A stretch of 9,542 nucleotides of DNA from Methanimicrococcus sp. (GTDB taxonomy: Archaea > Halobacteriota > Methanosarcinia > Methanosarcinales > Methanosarcinaceae): the NCBI GenBank assembly GCA_009776675.1, contig WRNK01000031.1:1-9542 (forward strand). Direction: 5' to 3'. Shown here piece after piece: positions 6,430-9,542 of the stretch (positions are counted from its first letter, which is position 1; each line of letters begins with the position of its first letter). The translations under genes were made by a program, and so were the position numbers. The notes below the pieces were generated by a model that was not told the origin of the DNA, did no database searches, and was given only the letters and a program-made list of their open reading frames with translations.

Positions 6430-7849
6430 CATTTTCACCCAAATTTGGAAATATTTCCTCAAATATCGGAACTCCGCCATATCTTCCTTCAAAATATGCT
6501 TTATCAATTTTCTTGTCAAATCTTTCATTATATTCATCAAGCGAATATATCGAAGATTCCCCCTTTTTATTTTTGTCGACAAACCAAATTTCATCTCTTC
6601 TCAGTAATTCCAAATCAAGAAGTCTAGATTCATGAGTTGTAATTATGAGCTGTGTATTTTTATCAATTGCATTTTTTAAAAAAGCTTCTATGAATTTTCG
6701 AGTCAACTGGGGATGCAAACTTCTGTCAAGTTCATCTACAAAACAGACACAATTTTCATTATAAAGGAAGATTTCTATTAAATCTAACAATCTTTTTGTG
6801 CCATCTGATTCCTCCATAATGTTTAAGTCACCAGTTCCATGCTTAAATGATAGAGTCTTTACAACTATAGGATCGTTTTCTTTTGTTAGTTCTACAAAAA
6901 TAAAACGTTTTAGATCAGGGGTGGAAATTGTTAGTTTTGCACGTATGTCTTTCGCACCAGGTCCAATTTTCATTGGCTCTATTTTTATTCTTTTTTTTGC
7001 ATCAGCTATTGCATTTTTTATATATTCTTTTTCTTGTATAGACAGATCAGATTCTTCTAATGTACATTTTCCTATCTTATAATCTGTTATTCCCGTTCCA
7101 AACGATTTAATTATTTTTCTTATTTTTTGATATTGTGATTCATCCTCAGATTTATCTAGCAGATAATTATAATAAGGTGGTGCCGACGGATCAATTATTA
7201 CAAGGTTTTGAATCCATAAGTAAACTTTTCGGAATATTTCTATATCATCATTTTTATATTTTTTATCAAATAAATTATCCCTAAAACAAATGTCTTTTAA
7301 AAATAACATTTTTTTATTATTCTTAATATCGTCTGTATATACTTCAAATTTCTTTTTTAAAGTTCTATCCTTTATATTTTTTAAACTCGAATTTAAATTT
7401 ATTGTTTCTTCTGTTACATTTCTTTCAAAGATTTTCTTTGAATTTTCATTATTTATCTCATATAACCATTCGGAGGTAAATTCTTTTTCATTTAATATTA
7501 ATTCAAAACCATAAGCATAACATTTCCCATCAATTTTCATTTCAAATTCAAAATAACTTGGCTTTGTTTTGTTTTTTTCATCCAATTTAAAATAATATTC
7601 TTGGAGAAATTCTTGAGGGTTGGGTATTCCATTACAAGCAATAATTTTTGAAAACAAAATTGATTTTATTAAATTTGATTTACCTGAAGCATTCGCTCCA
7701 AAAACCGAACCAAATTTAAGAAGTTTTAATCCGGTTGCTTCATCTGCCATTATACGATTTTGATTATTGCGCGTTTTCCCAGCAATCATTGAAAATTCTT
7801 GCATTTCATTAAATGATAAGAAGTTGGAAACTTTGTATCTAATTAGCAT
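6419..7849 (-). CDS. AAA15-family ATPase (RloA/AbiLi-like), partner of the RloB-like gene
   Basis: A 476-residue ABC/SMC-type ATPase of the COG1106 kind. The N-terminus MLIRYKVSNFLSFNEMQEFS is typical. Walker A is GANASGKSN (51-59), the signature-like ESDGTKRLLDL is near 347-357, Walker B is CVCFVDELDRSLHP (367-380, with D372 and E373) and the H-loop is IITTHESRLLD (H406). The central part (about 130-300) is the variable, helical insert usual for these proteins. In characterised relatives the ATPase senses infection and controls a nuclease-like partner; that role here is inference from the neighbouring RloB-like gene. The ATG at 7849 follows GGGAG with four bases of spacing. Base composition is strikingly AT-rich: 12 of 60 G+C in 7321-7380 against 31 of 60 in 8581-8640 of hemA. 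Confidence 0.85.
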   Translation of the reverse strand: MLIRYKVSNFLSFNEMQEFSMIAGKTRNNQNRIMADEATGLKLLKFGSVFGANASGKSNLIKSILFSKIIACNGIPNPQEFLQEYYFKLDEKNKTKPSYFEFEMKIDGKCYAYGFELILNEKEFTSEWLYEINNENSKKIFERNVTEETINLNSSLKNIKDRTLKKKFEVYTDDIKNNKKMLFLKDICFRDNLFDKKYKNDDIEIFRKVYLWIQNLVIIDPSAPPYYNYLLDKSEDESQYQKIRKIIKSFGTGITDYKIGKCTLEESDLSIQEKEYIKNAIADAKKRIKIEPMKIGPGAKDIRAKLTISTPDLKRFIFVELTKENDPIVVKTLSFKHGTGDLNIMEESDGTKRLLDLIEIFLYNENCVCFVDELDRSLHPQLTRKFIEAFLKNAIDKNTQLIITTHESRLLDLELLRRDEIWFVDKNKKGESSIYSLDEYNERFDKKIDKAYFEGRYGGVPIFEEIFPNLGENDEN

Positions 7850-7863
7850 ATATCTCCCTTCAA

Positions 7864-7880
7864 ATGTGAAACTTTCTCAT
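7864..7880. promoter_or_regulatory. Dyad 1 in the divergent region
   Basis: ATGTGAAACTTTCTCAT is an inverted repeat (ATGTGAAA / TTTCTCAT around C7872) with one mismatched pair. It shares TGTGAA with dyad 2. It lies 15 bases before the ATPase start, about where its transcript should begin, an expected place for a repressor site. Confidence 0.5.
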
Positions 7881-7884
7881 AAAT

Positions 7885-7897
7885 GTATTATATTGTA
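7885..7897 (-). promoter_or_regulatory. Possible TATA box for the ATPase/RloB-like operon
   Basis: On the minus strand this reads TACAATATAATAC. A start of transcription about 25 bases downstream would fall near 7866, inside dyad 1, leaving a short leader with the GGGAG ribosome site. The region is AT-rich throughout, so the match is weak evidence. Confidence 0.35.
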
Positions 7898-7923
7898 TCA
7901 TTTCATTGAATAAAAAACTTTTC

Positions 7924-7946
7924 AATTTGTGAATTTTTCACATATT
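7924..7946. promoter_or_regulatory. Dyad 2 in the divergent region
   Basis: The core TGTGAA-TTT-TTCACA (7928-7942) is perfect. Outer arms AAT/ATT extend it to 23 bases with a single mismatched pair. Its centre (7935) is 63 bases from that of dyad 1 (7872), close to six helical turns, so two bound proteins would face the same side of the DNA. Confidence 0.55.
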
Positions 7947-7968
7947 TTCTATAAACACTTTGCCCTCG

Positions 7969-7977
7969 TTTTATATT
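7969..7977 (+). promoter_or_regulatory. Possible TATA box for hemA
   Basis: TTTTATATT is the best TATA-like element before hemA. Transcription would start near 8000, giving a leader of about 75-90 bases. CTATAAAC at 7949-7956 is an alternative. Dyad 2 lies just upstream of both. Confidence 0.35.
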
Positions 7978-8088
7978 CTTTATTGGAAACATTCATATGA
8001 TTGTTTTCAATTATTAGTACTACTTTTTCATTTGAATCATAATACGAATTTTATTTCCCTTCATCCCAATACAAAAATGGTTGTTTTT

Positions 8089-9339
8089 ATGCACGAAATC
8101 TCAAGCATGGTTATCTCTCACAAAAAGGCGACGGTTGCCGAAATGGAAGATGCGTGGCCCGCAACGACAGAAGAGATGCTTGAAAAATTGATTTCAGACG
8201 GAATGGTTTATGAATGCGTTATTTTAAAAACCTGCAACCGCGCTGAAATTTACGTTGTTTCGGAAAAGGGAAGCCATGTCTTGTTCCATTTTTCAAAAGA
8301 GATGGGGGTTGTTGACCGTATTGTTGATTTTTATGATCACGAGGAATCTCTTTTGCATCTTTTGAGATTAGCCTGCGGCTTGGAATCCATGATCGTCGGC
8401 GAAGATCAAATTTTGGGTCAAATCCGTGATGCTTATAATTTGGCAGTGAAAACAAAAACCATCGGCAAGGTTTTGGATACGGCTTTTACAAAAGCCATTC
8501 AGGTCGGAAAACGGGCTCGAACGGAAACTCATATCAACGAAGGATCTGTTTCGATCGGGTCGGCTGCTGTCGAACTTGCGGAAGATTGTTTGGGCGGGCT
8601 TGACGGCAAAACAATCATGGTCGTCGGTGTCGGTGAAATCGGCGTTTTGGTTGCCCGGGCGCTTGCCGATAAAAATTTAGAAGGCATTTATATTTCCAAC
8701 AGGACATTCAAAAAGGCACAGGATTTGGCTTATGAACTGGGAGGAGAAGCGATTTTATTTGACGATTTTGCAAGTTATTTAAAAATTGCCGATGTCGTGA
8801 TCAGTGCGACAGGGGCGCCTCATTATGTGATTACGCAAAAGGTCGTCGATGCGGCGCTTCTTGAAAGGAAGGGCAAGCCCTTGTTTATGGTGGATATTGC
8901 CAATCCGCGCGATATTGAGGAATCTGTTGGCGAATCCGAAGGCGTCACCCTCTGCAACATTGACAATTTGCGCGTCATCAGTGAAAAAACTCTAAAAATG
9001 CGCAATGAGGAAGCCAAAAAAGTCATGTTCATCATTGATGAAGAATTGATTTTGCTTGGCAAACAGTTCAAGCGGCAAAAAGCCGATGACATTATCTCAG
9101 CCTTGTATCGAAATGTTTACAGCATTCGCGAAGAAGAAAAAACCGTTGCCGTCAATAAGTTTCGTGTCAAGCACACGATTGGCGAATTTGAAGAAAACAT
9201 TCTTGAAAATTTAACGCATGCGATTGCCAATCAAATATTGGCAGAACCGACAAAAATTCTCAGAAACGCAGCGGAATATGACGACGATGAGCTGCTGGAT
9301 GCTGTTGCGCGCGTGTTTAATCTTGATCGTGACGCTTAA
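8089..9339 (+). CDS. hemA: Glutamyl-tRNA reductase
   Basis: HemA reduces glutamyl-tRNA(Glu) with NADPH to glutamate-1-semialdehyde, the first committed tetrapyrrole step in archaea. The product from 8089 is 416 residues, normal for the family. The catalytic cysteine is C49 in LKTCNRAEIYVV, with H84 in FYDHEESL. The block RLACGLESMIVGEDQILGQI follows (about 93-112). The NADPH-binding VVGVGEIG is at 178-185 and VISATGAPHYV near 237-247. The helical C-terminal dimerisation domain ends in LLDAVARVFNLD. The ATG at 8089 puts MHEISSMVISHKKA at the N-terminus, as in Methanosarcina homologues. ATG 8077 is an alternative. The frame is open back to a TTG at 7960 but that part is not HemA-like. No clear ribosome site precedes either ATG. 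Confidence 0.95.
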   Translation: MHEISSMVISHKKATVAEMEDAWPATTEEMLEKLISDGMVYECVILKTCNRAEIYVVSEKGSHVLFHFSKEMGVVDRIVDFYDHEESLLHLLRLACGLESMIVGEDQILGQIRDAYNLAVKTKTIGKVLDTAFTKAIQVGKRARTETHINEGSVSIGSAAVELAEDCLGGLDGKTIMVVGVGEIGVLVARALADKNLEGIYISNRTFKKAQDLAYELGGEAILFDDFASYLKIADVVISATGAPHYVITQKVVDAALLERKGKPLFMVDIANPRDIEESVGESEGVTLCNIDNLRVISEKTLKMRNEEAKKVMFIIDEELILLGKQFKRQKADDIISALYRNVYSIREEEKTVAVNKFRVKHTIGEFEENILENLTHAIANQILAEPTKILRNAAEYDDDELLDAVARVFNLDRDA

Positions 9340-9415
9340 TCATATTTCATTGTTTTATTCGTATATTTTTGCTTAATCTTTTTTCTTTGTTTCTCATTTT
9401 TCCGCCTTTTCAATG
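9340..9415 (+). terminator. T-rich region after hemA, probable terminator
   Basis: Several T-runs (ATTTTTG, CTTTTTTCTTTG, CATTTTTCC) are packed into about 75 bases after the hemA TAA, with no hairpin. This is the usual look of an archaeal terminator and suggests hemA is not tightly linked to the gene starting at 9479. Confidence 0.5.
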
Positions 9416-9478
9416 GTAAATTTTAAAAAGGATAACAAAAAATGACTGTATAGAAATGAATCTTTGCAGGTGGATTAT

Positions 9479-9542
9479 ATGGTAAAAATGAAAGATGTTA
9501 TCGAAGAACAAATGGACCTCGTCATCATATCTTTAAATGAGG
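9479..9542 (+). CDS. Start of an unidentified gene, cut by the window edge
   Basis: AGGTGG at 9468-9473 is five bases from the ATG, a strong ribosome site, and the frame is open to the end of the window. The visible residues (MVKMKDVIEEQMDLVIISLN) look helical. They do not match the start of HemB or another tetrapyrrole enzyme that I know, and too little is present for an assignment. Confidence 0.55.
   Translation, partial: MVKMKDVIEEQMDLVIISLNE

Noticed and set aside
6430..6594. Longer N-terminus of the RloB-like protein
   Set aside because: The extra 55 residues lie wholly within the ATPase gene, lack family motifs, and a ribosome site exists just before the ATG at 6429.
7960..8088. N-terminal extension of HemA from the TTG at 7960
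   Set aside because: The added residues are not HemA-like, there is no ribosome site, and the family begins at about the ATG at 8089. The stretch contains the likely hemA promoter.
1..9542. CRISPR array, tRNA or rRNA gene
   Set aside because: No regularly spaced repeats and no cloverleaf or rRNA-like stretch were seen on reading both strands, although I could not run a covariance search.

Overview
The window looks like a methanogenic archaeon of the Methanosarcinales. The four ahb/sirC genes of the siroheme-dependent (alternative) heme pathway sit together, glutamyl-tRNA reductase lies nearby, and the proteins read like Methanosarcina-type homologues. Most starts have GGTGA or GGAG ribosome sites, and intergenic DNA is very AT-rich. 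A methylamine-using relative such as Methanimicrococcus would fit, but genus is inference. None of the eight confident genes ends in TAG, which fits a pyrrolysine-using lineage.

Layout: (1) 1-1477 is an AT-rich accessory stretch. It holds a three-helix membrane protein whose frame is interrupted by one in-frame TAG (519-521), a 47-codon ORF with a strong ribosome site, and otherwise nothing convincing. (2) 1478-5530 is a same-strand block: aroC (chorismate synthase), ahbD (heme synthase, radical SAM), ahbA and ahbB (siroheme decarboxylase subunits) and sirC (precorrin-2 dehydrogenase). (3) 5527-7849 on the minus strand is a two-gene unit, an AAA15-type ATPase (RloA/AbiLi-like) overlapped by a RloB/AbiLii-like gene, much poorer in G+C than its neighbours. 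It sits between sirC and hemA. (4) 7850-8088 is a divergent control region with two similar dyads containing TGTGAA/TTCACA. (5) 8089-9339 is hemA, followed by a T-rich probable terminator and the start of an unidentified gene running off the window.

Function: HemA commits glutamyl-tRNA to tetrapyrroles; SirC turns precorrin-2 into sirohydrochlorin; AhbA/AhbB decarboxylate siroheme; AhbD makes heme from Fe-coproporphyrin III. AhbC, the ALA-to-precorrin-2 enzymes and the siroheme chelatase are not here. The ATPase/RloB pair is a probable anti-phage module that appears inserted into the heme locus, separating hemA from sirC.

The two most interesting signals are the candidate UAG-decoded membrane protein at 387-974 and the defence-like pair with its paired dyads inside the heme cluster.
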